DNA of 64,000 nt from CAVTHW01 sp963734625 (GTDB lineage: Bacteria; Acidobacteriota; Terriglobia; Bryobacterales; Bryobacteraceae). Below are positions 16,647-23,988 of the stretch, piece after piece. Position 1 is the stretch's first letter. Every line of letters starts with the position of its first letter. The stretch is from NCBI GenBank assembly GCA_963734625.1, contig CAVTHW010000003.1, positions 62,001 through 126,000 on the forward strand, written 5' to 3'. The notes beneath the pieces are model-generated. The model worked only from the letters and a program-made list of their open reading frames with translations. It made no database searches and was not told the origin of the DNA. The translations under genes and the position numbers were made by a program.

Positions 16647-19388
16647 GTGAGCGAAGCGGAGCGTTGCCCGCAGTGCGGGGGCCGTCTGACAGCCGGCTCG
16701 GCGGAGGGGCTGTGCCCCCGTTGCCTGCTCACGGCCGCCCTGCGCCAACCGGCCGAGACGGCGCCGGAGAATCTCCCGGAGCCCGGCAGCCAGATCGGAT
16801 CCTGTCGCATCCTGCGCCTTCTGGGTGAAGGCGGAATGGGCCTGGTGTACCTGGCCGAACAGGAAGAACCGATCGCCCGGCAAGTGGCTCTGAAAATCAT
16901 CAAGTTGGGGATGGATACGCGCGCCGTGCTGGGGCGCTTTCAATCGGAGCAGCAAGCCCTGGCCCTGATGGACCACCCCAACATCGCGCAGGTGTATGAG
17001 GCGGGTTCGAACGCGCAGGGACGGCCGTATTTCGTCATGGAGTACGTGCCGGGGGTCCCCATCACCCAGTACTGCGACCGCCACCGGCTGGGCACGCGCC
17101 AACGGCTGGAGTTGTTCCTGCAGATCGCCAATGCGGTGCAACACGCGCACCTGAAGGGGGTGATTCACCGCGACCTCAAGCCCTCCAACGTGCTGGTGAT
17201 GGAGCGCGACGGGGAAGCCGTGCCCAAGATCATCGACTTCGGTCTGGCCAAGGCCACGGAAAAGCATCTCACCGAGGAGACGCTATTCACCGAGGCCGGC
17301 GTGCTGATCGGGACTCCCGAGTATATGAGCCCGGAGCAGGCCTCGTTGGGCAAAGTGAGTGTAGACACGCGGACGGACATCTACTCGCTTGGAGTGTTGC
17401 TTTACGAACTGCTGGTGGGAGCGGGTCCGTTTGACTCCAAGGCCTTGCGCAGCGCGGGCTACGACGAGATCCGGCGGATCATCCGGGAGGAGGATCCACC
17501 CACACCGGCGGCGCGCCTGCTGGCGCTGGGAGCGAAAGCCGCCGAAATCGCCCAATGCCGCGCCACTGAAGCCGGCGCACTGCGAAAGCAGGTTCGCGGA
17601 GAGCTGGACTGGATCACCATGAAGGCGCTGGAGAAGGACTGCGCCCGCCGGTATCCATTGTCATCGGAGATGGCGGCCGACGTCCAACACTACTTGCGTG
17701 GGGAAGCTGTGACCGCCGGTCCGGCCGGAGTCGCCTACCGGCTCCGGAAGTTCGCGTGGAGACATCGCACTATTCTGGCGGCCTGTGCCGCCGCCCTGTT
17801 CCTGGTGGCGGGGGCGGTCGTCACCACGGCCTTGTACCGCCGCAATGCCGCCGAGGGCTCAGGCATTGGCATAACACGCCTCACCGGTAGCGGAAATGTC
17901 CGAAACCTCGCGATCTCCCCGAACGGCCGCTATATTGCCTACACGGGAGACGGTCTCCGCATCCGCGAATTGGCAAGCGGCGTAGAAAGGCAATTGGTTG
18001 CCCAAAAGCCCAGCGATCCGTATACGGTTGCCTTTTCGCCCGACAGCAACCTCATCTACTATGGCGCAGGCATTTTTGCCCGTGGCCTGTCTCGCATCGG
18101 GGTGGGTGGGGGCCCGCCCGAATCCCTGGCTGTAGGCGAGGCATCCTGGCGCATCAGCTTCTCTCCTGACGGCCGACATTTCGTCTCCCCGCAGGTAGAG
18201 GAGAGTCGTCCAGGAGAGAGCGCACTCATGCTCTTCGATGCGACGGCACGGGAGCGGAAAGTCCTGGTGCGCTGGAGCGAGCCGGACAGGCTCGATCTTG
18301 CGGCTTGGTCCCCGTCCGGCGATGTGATCGCCTGCGCCATCGAAGGGCCGGAGGAGACGAGACTGGTGGTCGTACCAGTAAGCGGCGGAGCGCCGCGCCC
18401 CCTTGGCGCCGGCCGATGGCTCTCAATCAGCGGCATGGCATGGCGCGACCGCTCCAGCCTGCTCGTCGCGGGCTCCGCGCCCGATGCATTCTGGTTCACC
18501 CCCGTGTGGCATGTCACATATCCTCAGGGTGAGGTACGCCGGATCACACCGGATGTCGGCGCATATGACTCGGTCACTGTCGCCGCCAACCAAGTCGTGG
18601 CGGTGAAACGGGAAACTTCAGTGGAGGTATTTCTGCCACGGGAAGGCAGGAGCTTCAGTGTCAGCAGCGCAGGTGAGGTAGCGTTCGACCTCGCGTGGAC
18701 GCCTGGTGGCGACTTGCTTTATAACTCCGACGTCACGGGGAAACTGGAAATCTGGAGCGCCGGCCCCGTGGGCGAAAACCGGCGTCAATTGACTCACGGC
18801 GCCGGAGCGAATCTGCTCTCCAGCGTATGCGGGGGCGGACAACACATCATCTTTGCCTCGAACCGCACGGGTGATCTTCGGTTGTGGCGTATGGATCCCG
18901 ATGGGGGCAATCCCCGGGTGCTGACCGGGCCTGTGAGCGAATTCGCCGATTGCTCTCCTGACGGACGCTGGGTGGTTTACGCGGATCAAGAGGGCACCTG
19001 GAGAATCAGCGTCGACGGCGGCCAACCCCAACGGCTGACGACCGAGATCCTGGCGAGCCCGAGCTTCTCCCCGGACGGCACGCTCGTCGCGGGATACAGG
19101 TCCGGCCAGATAAAGGTATTGCGTTCAACGGGAGGTCAGGTAATCCGCTCGCTGCCCGCGAACCTGCGGTGGTTCTCCTCCATGAGATGGTCGCCCGACG
19201 GGCGTGGAATCGACTATGTCAAGGACGACATTTGGCGGGTTCCCCTCTCCGGTGGGCCTGCCGTACGCCTGTCGGGCCCATCGTGTCCCGGCTGCACGGC
19301 GTTTGCCTGGTCGCGCGACGGAAAGCGCCTGGCGTGCGCGCGCATCATCGAGACTCGCGACGTTGTTCTGATATCCGGGATTCCCTGA
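16647..19388 (+). CDS. Membrane serine/threonine protein kinase with TolB/WD40-like beta-propeller
   Basis: 913 residues from GTG 16647. Residues 7-26 hold CPQC..CPRC, a zinc-ribbon-like pair. The kinase domain (about 53-345) has a GEGGMGLVYL loop, Lys83, HRDLKPSN with Asp166, DFG at 187-189 and the activation end EYMSPEQ. One transmembrane helix lies at about 365-386. The rest is a propeller of the TolB type (NLAISPNGRYIAYTGDG, SFSPDGRHFVS, CSPDGRWVVYADQ), expected outside the cytoplasm. Intact, unlike the related gene at 8171, with which it shares a near-identical kinase half but a different propeller. Such kinases transmit extracytoplasmic signals to cytoplasmic targets, often a neighbouring sigma factor. 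Confidence 0.93.
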   Translation: MSEAERCPQCGGRLTAGSAEGLCPRCLLTAALRQPAETAPENLPEPGSQIGSCRILRLLGEGGMGLVYLAEQEEPIARQVALKIIKLGMDTRAVLGRFQSEQQALALMDHPNIAQVYEAGSNAQGRPYFVMEYVPGVPITQYCDRHRLGTRQRLELFLQIANAVQHAHLKGVIHRDLKPSNVLVMERDGEAVPKIIDFGLAKATEKHLTEETLFTEAGVLIGTPEYMSPEQASLGKVSVDTRTDIYSLGVLLYELLVGAGPFDSKALRSAGYDEIRRIIREEDPPTPAARLLALGAKAAEIAQCRATEAGALRKQVRGELDWITMKALEKDCARRYPLSSEMAADVQHYLRGEAVTAGPAGVAYRLRKFAWRHRTILAACAAALFLVAGAVVTTALYRRNAAEGSGIGITRLTGSGNVRNLAISPNGRYIAYTGDGLRIRELASGVERQLVAQKPSDPYTVAFSPDSNLIYYGAGIFARGLSRIGVGGGPPESLAVGEASWRISFSPDGRHFVSPQVEESRPGESALMLFDATARERKVLVRWSEPDRLDLAAWSPSGDVIACAIEGPEETRLVVVPVSGGAPRPLGAGRWLSISGMAWRDRSSLLVAGSAPDAFWFTPVWHVTYPQGEVRRITPDVGAYDSVTVAANQVVAVKRETSVEVFLPREGRSFSVSSAGEVAFDLAWTPGGDLLYNSDVTGKLEIWSAGPVGENRRQLTHGAGANLLSSVCGGGQHIIFASNRTGDLRLWRMDPDGGNPRVLTGPVSEFADCSPDGRWVVYADQEGTWRISVDGGQPQRLTTEILASPSFSPDGTLVAGYRSGQIKVLRSTGGQVIRSLPANLRWFSSMRWSPDGRGIDYVKDDIWRVPLSGGPAVRLSGPSCPGCTAFAWSRDGKRLACARIIETRDVVLISGIP

Positions 19389-19483
19389 GCAATGCACGAT
19401 TTAACTACCGAGGGGCTGTTAGACTCTGACGCGGAGGCGAGCAGTCTCCTGGGGCACCCGACTGTGGGCGCTCTGGGACAACC

Positions 19484-19508
19484 GTAACTATTGCCGCTGA
19501 GTCCTTCA
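19484..19508 (+). promoter_or_regulatory. ECF-type promoter motif, GTAAC-N15-CTTCA
   Basis: GTAAC 19484-19488, CTTCA 19504-19508, 22 nt before the ATG of the kinase stub. Confidence 0.6.
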
Positions 19509-19530
19509 TTGACCATTGGAAGGCTGATAG

Positions 19531-19701
19531 ATGAACGAATCGGAGCGTTGCCCGGAGTGCGGAGGCGTTCTGAAGGCCGGCTCGGGAGAGGGCCTGTGCG
19601 CCCGATGCCTGCTCGCCGCCGCCCTGCGCCAGCCGCCACCAACCGCGCCTGAGAATCTCTCTGCGCCGGGCCAGCAGATCGGGACCTGTCGCATTGGATA
19701 G
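19531..19701 (+). pseudogene. N-terminal stub of a third paralogous kinase
   Basis: 56 codons encode the zinc-ribbon-like start of the kinase family (ESERCPECGGVLKAGSGEGL, then CARCLLAAALRQ and GQQIGTCRIG), ending at TAG 19699-19701 just before the glycine-rich loop should begin. The promoter and leader are retained, so it could still be transcribed. It shows the family's 5' cassette cut off at a recombination point. Confidence 0.8.
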
Positions 19702-19874
19702 GGGCGTTAATTGGGCTGGGGATCGGGGCCGGCGCGGGAGCAGCGTTAACGGCGGGACAGAAGGAGCACGACTTCGACATCACCGCCCTCTTGGGAGCCG
19801 CCGCCGGGGCGATCGTCGGCATACAAAGGACGATCTACGCCAGCGCGTCGCCGAACCCGACCGGGCGTCCCTGA
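19698..19874 (+). pseudogene. C-terminal fragment of a glycine-zipper secreted protein
   Basis: A frame without its own start (IGALIGLGIGAGAGAALTAG, then FDITALLGAAAGAIVGIQRT) ends at TGA 19872-19874. It resembles the C-terminal hydrophobic part of the proteins at 20221 and 20745. It is joined directly to the kinase stub. Confidence 0.55.
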
Positions 19875-19916
19875 CATGGAGCTAGGGAGTGAAGTCCTGC
19901 GATATGAGAGGCCTTT

Positions 19917-20000
19917 AACGAGGGCGCCGTGAGGATCTGGGATACGAGGTCACATTACACGCTGAAGGATCTGATGGATCAGGCCGGCAATCCGCGGTGA
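19917..20000 (+). pseudogene. C-terminal fragment of a WD40-type kinase
   Basis: The frame reads NEGAVRIWDTRSHYTLKDLM and ends at TGA 19998-20000. AVRIWDTR is the terminal blade pattern seen at the end of the kinase at 8171. No start is present. Confidence 0.55.
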
Positions 20001-20011
20001 TAAGGACACGT

Positions 20012-20036
20012 GTAACTTTTCCACCCGATTGCTTTA
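20012..20036 (+). promoter_or_regulatory. ECF-type promoter motif, GTAAC-N15-CTTTA, no gene attached
   Basis: GTAAC 20012-20016, CTTTA 20032-20036. No open frame follows at the usual distance; a second promoter unit begins at 20107. It looks like an orphaned cassette head. Confidence 0.55.
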
Positions 20037-20106
20037 TGGAATAGTGAACGCGGCTTAAAGCGCGCCATCGCCTTCTTTGATGCTTGTAGTGCGTGAATAC
20101 CGGTTA

Positions 20107-20235
20107 ACTGTTAAGTAACCCTGCTGAACCTTTCTTTCTGCGGGGTTCTGTCTGACAGTCGAATGCAGGGTATGGTGATTGGCGACGGGAACCAAGATTT
20201 CGGGAAAGAGGTGAAATGAGATGCGGGCTCTCCTG
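20107..20235 (+). repeat. Duplicated leader, copy 1 (matches 21305-21433)
   Basis: About 129 bases match 21305-21433 at a constant offset of 1198 with few substitutions and no indels. It holds the GTAAC-N14-CTTTC motif (20115-20138), a GGGAAAGAGGTGAAATGAG ribosome-site segment derived from an SGNH hydrolase 3' end, and the first five codons (MRALL) of the following gene. Confidence 0.8.
20115..20138 (+). promoter_or_regulatory. ECF-type promoter-like motif, GTAAC-N14-CTTTC
   Basis: GTAAC 20115-20119, CTTTC 20134-20138; same variant as at 5236 and 21313. AACCCTGC and GCGGGGTT around it can also pair. Confidence 0.5.
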
Positions 20236-20721
20236 AAAGGAAAGCGTCTTTTGCTCTTAATCAGCTTGTGGACTACCGCTCATGCCTGTCTGGCGGCGGG
20301 AGATGTGAACCGGTCCTGGGAGGAGCTGATGCGGAGCATCAACTCCAGCAAGGAAGTGGTGGTGACTCGGATGAACTCCTCCAAGGTGGAGGGGAAAGTG
20401 CTCTCCCTCACCGCCGAGTCCATCACAGTCCACGCACGGGTGCTTGTTTCTAGATCCCCCGACGTGTTCAAGAAGATGGACGTCGAGGTCGCCCGCGGAG
20501 ATGTCTTCCGGGTGAGGTATGCGGGCATCCAGAGGAGGCATATAGTGTGGGGTATGTTGATCGGAGGCGCGGCGGCCGCCGCGCTGATGGCGAGCGCGAG
20601 CGAAAACCCAGATTGGGACTTTATAGTGTTTGGGCTCCCTATCGGCGCGGGGGTGGGCGCAGGGTTGCCGCTTGGGCCGCCTCTGTATGAAGCCGAGAAG
20701 GTCGTGCGGAAGGCGCCTTAG
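20221..20721 (+). CDS. Small secreted/membrane protein with glycine-rich C-terminus
   Basis: 166 residues. A signal peptide (LLLLISLWTTAHACLAAG) is followed by a short beta-rich part (VVVTRMNSSKVEGKVLSLTA, then ESITVHARV) that resembles small Sm-like barrels, and then a hydrophobic glycine/alanine segment (MLIGGAAAAALMASASE, LPIGAGVGAGLPLG). Function unknown. Its first five codons and leader are those of the lipoprotein genes at 6110 and 21419, though the protein is unrelated to them. The gene at 20745 follows 23 nt later and has the same architecture, so the two probably work together. Confidence 0.72.
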   Translation: MRALLKGKRLLLLISLWTTAHACLAAGDVNRSWEELMRSINSSKEVVVTRMNSSKVEGKVLSLTAESITVHARVLVSRSPDVFKKMDVEVARGDVFRVRYAGIQRRHIVWGMLIGGAAAAALMASASENPDWDFIVFGLPIGAGVGAGLPLGPPLYEAEKVVRKAP

Positions 20722-20744
20722 GGCGCGCGGTCTGGGAGCGGGAG

Positions 20745-21254
20745 ATGAAACAGCCGACACAGGTTCTAAAGACCGCGGTTGTATTTCTTCTTGCACAACT
20801 GCTTTGCTGGCAGACCTGCTTCGGTCAGGTCGATCCGTGGGAGCGGGTAAAGCTGATCGAGCAAGGCAAGAAAGTAGCCGTCAAGCTGCAGTCTGGCAAG
20901 ACGTTGAACGGGAAGATGGAAGCCTGGAGCCCCGAAGGGATGACTGTGCGGCAGGGTGAGGACAAGGTCGCTCCGTTTGCGAAATCCGACATTGCCCAGG
21001 TCAGCCTGGTTGCCGGGATGTCGCGGGGGCGCATGGCGAAGGATGCCTTCCTGATCACAGGTGGCATCACGGGTGGCGTCACGGGTGCGGTTTGCGCGTC
21101 GAGCGGCTGCTCGGCGAAAGGGGTGATCATCTCGGGAGCTTTGGCAGCGGTGGTCTTGGGGGGTGTCGCCGCCTGCATCTCCTCACTCTTCCCCCCACAC
21201 AAGGAAGTGATCTACACGTCGGCGGCCAGTGCTCCTGGCGATTCCGTACGGTGA
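20745..21254 (+). CDS. Small secreted/membrane protein with glycine-rich C-terminus
   Basis: 169 residues. It has a signal peptide (VVFLLAQLLCWQTCFGQ), then a short beta-rich domain (KKVAVKLQSGKTLNGKMEAW, then SPEGMTVRQGEDKVAPF), then a glycine-rich hydrophobic region (LITGGITGGVTGAVCASSG, GVIISGALAAVVLGGVAACI). The layout matches the gene at 20221, with low sequence similarity. The start has GGGAG seven bases upstream. A truncated relative appears at 11547. The family is unrecognised; membrane insertion of the C-terminal part is likely. Confidence 0.72.
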   Translation: MKQPTQVLKTAVVFLLAQLLCWQTCFGQVDPWERVKLIEQGKKVAVKLQSGKTLNGKMEAWSPEGMTVRQGEDKVAPFAKSDIAQVSLVAGMSRGRMAKDAFLITGGITGGVTGAVCASSGCSAKGVIISGALAAVVLGGVAACISSLFPPHKEVIYTSAASAPGDSVR

Positions 21255-21304
21255 TGCTGCGATACACGCCGGCGCAGTCCTGGCGTGGAAGTTGAAGCCG
21301 CTTT

Positions 21305-21433
21305 ACTGTTAAGTAACCCTGCTGAACCTCTCTTTCCGCCGGGTTTTGCCTGACAGTCGAAGGCAGGGTATGGTGATTGGCCGCGGGAAGCAAGATTTCG
21401 GGAAAGAGGTGAAATGAGATGCGGGCTCTCCTG
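21305..21433 (+). repeat. Duplicated leader, copy 2 (matches 20107-20235)
   Basis: Second copy of the 129-base leader, here joined to the lipoprotein gene at 21419. Contains GGCAGGGTATGGTGATTGG and the ribosome-site segment shared with copy 1. Confidence 0.8.
21313..21336 (+). promoter_or_regulatory. ECF-type promoter-like motif, GTAAC-N14-CTTTC
   Basis: GTAAC 21313-21317, CTTTC 21332-21336, about 80 nt before the lipoprotein start. Confidence 0.5.
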
Positions 21434-22003
21434 ATAGTACTAGCGATGGTCCTGATGCTGCTGTTATCAGGGTGCTCCGACTTGTTGTCGGTCCATCCTT
21501 TGGCGACGGCGGAAACGGCTGTGTTCGACGCAACGCTCACGGGCGAGTGGTCGTGCGGGGACGAGGCAAAGAAAGGTGGTCTGGATCGCAGTGACGTACA
21601 AGGTGTGGCCCTGATCCGCGCGGGCTCAGCTGAGAAGAAGGATTACGACATCGTGTGGCTCCCCGACGCGGGTGAGGCGCTGCGTCTGAAGGGACAACTG
21701 GTAAAAGTGGGCGACCGGCTGGTGTTCGACCTGATTGCCGTCAAGGAGACGAGCCTGGCGGTTCGGGCGCACTTCTTCATGCTGGTGGAGAAGACCGCGG
21801 ACGGGGTGAAGTTTCACTGGCTGGATTCAGAGTGGCTGCAGAGTCGGGTGACCTCGTCAGACGCGCTGGCGCACGTTATGTTGGATGGCAAGCCGGTGAT
21901 CACGGCGGGCAGCGCGGAGATCAGCGCGTTTCTGGCGAAAATCGGGCTGGATCCTCAGGCTGTTTCGAGCAGCCTGTATTTCAAGCCGGTGAAGGGGCGG
22001 TAA
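21419..22003 (+). CDS. Small lipoprotein of unknown function (paralog of 6110-6667)
   Basis: 194 residues with lipobox LLLSGC (Cys19). It aligns end to end with the lipoprotein at 6110, apart from a 12-15 residue insertion after GEWSCGDEAKKG. In this copy the SGNH hydrolase gene that precedes the 6110 copy is missing; only its last about 20 bases remain in the leader, so the lipoprotein now follows the promoter directly. Function unknown. Confidence 0.8.
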   Translation: MRALLIVLAMVLMLLLSGCSDLLSVHPLATAETAVFDATLTGEWSCGDEAKKGGLDRSDVQGVALIRAGSAEKKDYDIVWLPDAGEALRLKGQLVKVGDRLVFDLIAVKETSLAVRAHFFMLVEKTADGVKFHWLDSEWLQSRVTSSDALAHVMLDGKPVITAGSAEISAFLAKIGLDPQAVSSSLYFKPVKGR

Positions 22004-22046
22004 GCGCCGAGCCTGCGGAACCGGATAGAATTCGGAGTAGGCCAAC

Positions 22047-22958
22047 ATGCACACCCGCTGCAGAATTATCCCCCTCCTGGTGGCGGCGCTCCTGGCGACG
22101 GGGTGTTCCGTTCGGCGGTTCGCGGTCAACCGGCTCGGGGACGCGCTGGCAGGCAGCGGGACGACTTTCGCTTCGGATGACGATCCGGATCTGATCCAGG
22201 CCGCAGTCCCGTTCAGCCTGAAGCTGATCGAGAGTCTGCTGGCCGAGAGTCCGCGCCACCGCGGTCTGCTGTTCGCCGCGTGCAGCAATTTCACGCAGTA
22301 CTCCTACGCCTTCGTCGCCGAGGACGCCGACGAGATGGAGGACCAGGACCTCGATAAGTCCCTGGCGCTGCGGGCACGGGCGCGCCGGCTCTACCTGCGG
22401 GCTCGGGACTACGGGCTGCGCGGCCTGGAAGTCCGCTATCGGGACTTCGGCAAGACCATCCGGACCAACCCCAAGGCGGCGGTGGCGCTGACCAAACGGT
22501 CGGACGTGCCACTGCTGTATTGGACCGCCGCCGCCTGGGGCCTGGCGATCTCCGTTTCCAAGGATGTCCCGGACCTGGTCGCGGACCAGCCTCAGGTGGA
22601 GGCTCTGATCGACCGCGCTCTGGCGCTCGATGCGGACTACGATTTCGGCGCGATCCACGGTTTTCTAATCACCTACGAAGCCAGCCGCCTGGCGGGAGAA
22701 GGCGAATTCACCGACCGCTCCCGGAAGCACTTCCAGCGCGCCATGCAGCTTTCGGGCGGGAAGCTGGCTGGACCGCTGGTGGCGCTGGCCGAGACCGTTT
22801 CCGTGCACCAGCAGAACCGCAAGGAGTTTCAGTCCCTGTTGGAGCAGGCGCTGGCCATCGACGCGGATTCCAAACCGGAGTGGCGGCTCAACAACCTGGT
22901 CACGCAGCGCCGCGCCCGATGGTTGCTGAAAAGAACCGATCAGCTTTTTGTGGAGTAG
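22047..22958 (+). CDS. TRAP transporter TatT component (TPR lipoprotein)
   Basis: 303 residues with lipoprotein signal LLVAALLATGC (Cys at about 20). The helical remainder matches the TatT family (T component of tripartite ATP-independent periplasmic transporters): AVPFSLKLIESLLAESPRHR, then FTQYSYAFV and LRARDYGLRGLE. TatT proteins form TPR-like oligomers that bind the substrate protein TatP in the periplasm. The next gene is TatP/DctP and the one after is the fused permease, which supports the assignment. GGAG lies upstream of the ATG. Confidence 0.88.
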   Translation: MHTRCRIIPLLVAALLATGCSVRRFAVNRLGDALAGSGTTFASDDDPDLIQAAVPFSLKLIESLLAESPRHRGLLFAACSNFTQYSYAFVAEDADEMEDQDLDKSLALRARARRLYLRARDYGLRGLEVRYRDFGKTIRTNPKAAVALTKRSDVPLLYWTAAAWGLAISVSKDVPDLVADQPQVEALIDRALALDADYDFGAIHGFLITYEASRLAGEGEFTDRSRKHFQRAMQLSGGKLAGPLVALAETVSVHQQNRKEFQSLLEQALAIDADSKPEWRLNNLVTQRRARWLLKRTDQLFVE

Positions 22959-22980
22959 CAGCGAAGGAAAAAGGATTCTC

Positions 22981-23988
22981 ATGCGAAAACTGGCATTCCT
23001 GCTTTTTCTAGCGGCCGCACTGAACGCCCAGACCAAGCCGGTCACCGTCCGCCTGGCAACGGTCATGCCGAGCGGCACCTCCTACCATCAGATCCTCCAG
23101 CAAATGGGGCAGGCCTGGCGGCAGGCGCCGGGCGGTGGCGTCACCCTTACCATCTACGCGGGAAGCAGCATGGGCGGGGAGGCCGACATCGTCCGCCGTA
23201 TGCGCCAGAACCAGCTCCAGGCGGGCTTGCTGAGCGTGGTCGGCCTCTCGGAGATCGACAAGTCGGTCACTGCGCTTTCTTACATGCCCATGATGTTCCG
23301 ATCGCTCGATGAGCTGGACTATGTCCGCGACCAGTTGCGGCCGGAGTTGGAGAAACGTTTGCTGGAGAAGGGCTTCGTGACCCTGTTCTGGGGCGACGCC
23401 GGCTGGGTTCGTTTCTTCACCAAGGAACCGATCCTGCATCCCGCGGACCTCCGGAAACTGAAGCTGTTCGTCTGGGCGGGAGACAATTACCAGATCGATT
23501 TGATGAAGACCGTGGGTTTTCAGCCGACCCCTCTCGAGACCAGCGACATTCTCCCTGGCCTGCAAACCGGCCTGATCAGCGCGATCCCTACGGCGCCCTT
23601 CTACGCGCTCGCTACCCAGGTCTACGGCCCGGCTCCACACATGCTGGATATGAACTGGGCGGCGTTGGTAGGGGCTACCGTCGTCACCGCGAAGACCTGG
23701 GAGTCCATTCCGGCGGCTACGCGCGAAGTTCTCCAGAAGGCGGCCGACGAGGCCGGGGCGCAGATGCGGAAACGGGGCCGGCAGGAAGCCATAGACTCGG
23801 TCCAGACCATGGTGAAGCGCGGCCTCAAGACGCACCCCGTGACCCCGGAGGTCGAGGCCGAATGGCGCCGGATCGCGGAGGATATCTACCCCAAGATCCG
23901 AGGCAACATGGTTCCCGCGGACATGTTCGACAAGGTGCAGCGCCTGCTGGCTGACTACCGCGCCGGCAAAGGAAAGCCGGGCCGGTGA
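22981..23988 (+). CDS. TRAP transporter solute-binding protein (DctP/TatP type)
   Basis: 335 residues from ATG 22981 (GAAGGAAAAAGG upstream); the frame is open further upstream but the signal peptide (LAFLLFLAAALNAQ) begins here. It contains the DctP fold hallmarks: VRLATVMPSGTSYHQILQQM, SMGGEADIVRRMRQNQLQAG, and the substrate-contact region WGDAGWVRFFTKEPI with PADLRKLKLFVW. It delivers an organic acid or similar solute to the permease. The substrate cannot be deduced. Its stop overlaps the start of the permease gene by four bases. Confidence 0.92.
   Translation: MRKLAFLLFLAAALNAQTKPVTVRLATVMPSGTSYHQILQQMGQAWRQAPGGGVTLTIYAGSSMGGEADIVRRMRQNQLQAGLLSVVGLSEIDKSVTALSYMPMMFRSLDELDYVRDQLRPELEKRLLEKGFVTLFWGDAGWVRFFTKEPILHPADLRKLKLFVWAGDNYQIDLMKTVGFQPTPLETSDILPGLQTGLISAIPTAPFYALATQVYGPAPHMLDMNWAALVGATVVTAKTWESIPAATREVLQKAADEAGAQMRKRGRQEAIDSVQTMVKRGLKTHPVTPEVEAEWRRIAEDIYPKIRGNMVPADMFDKVQRLLADYRAGKGKPGR

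Noticed and set aside
20115..20150. Hairpin around the N14 promoter motif as an attenuator
   Set aside because: Pairing is good in two copies but not in the third (21313), so a conserved RNA structure is not supported.
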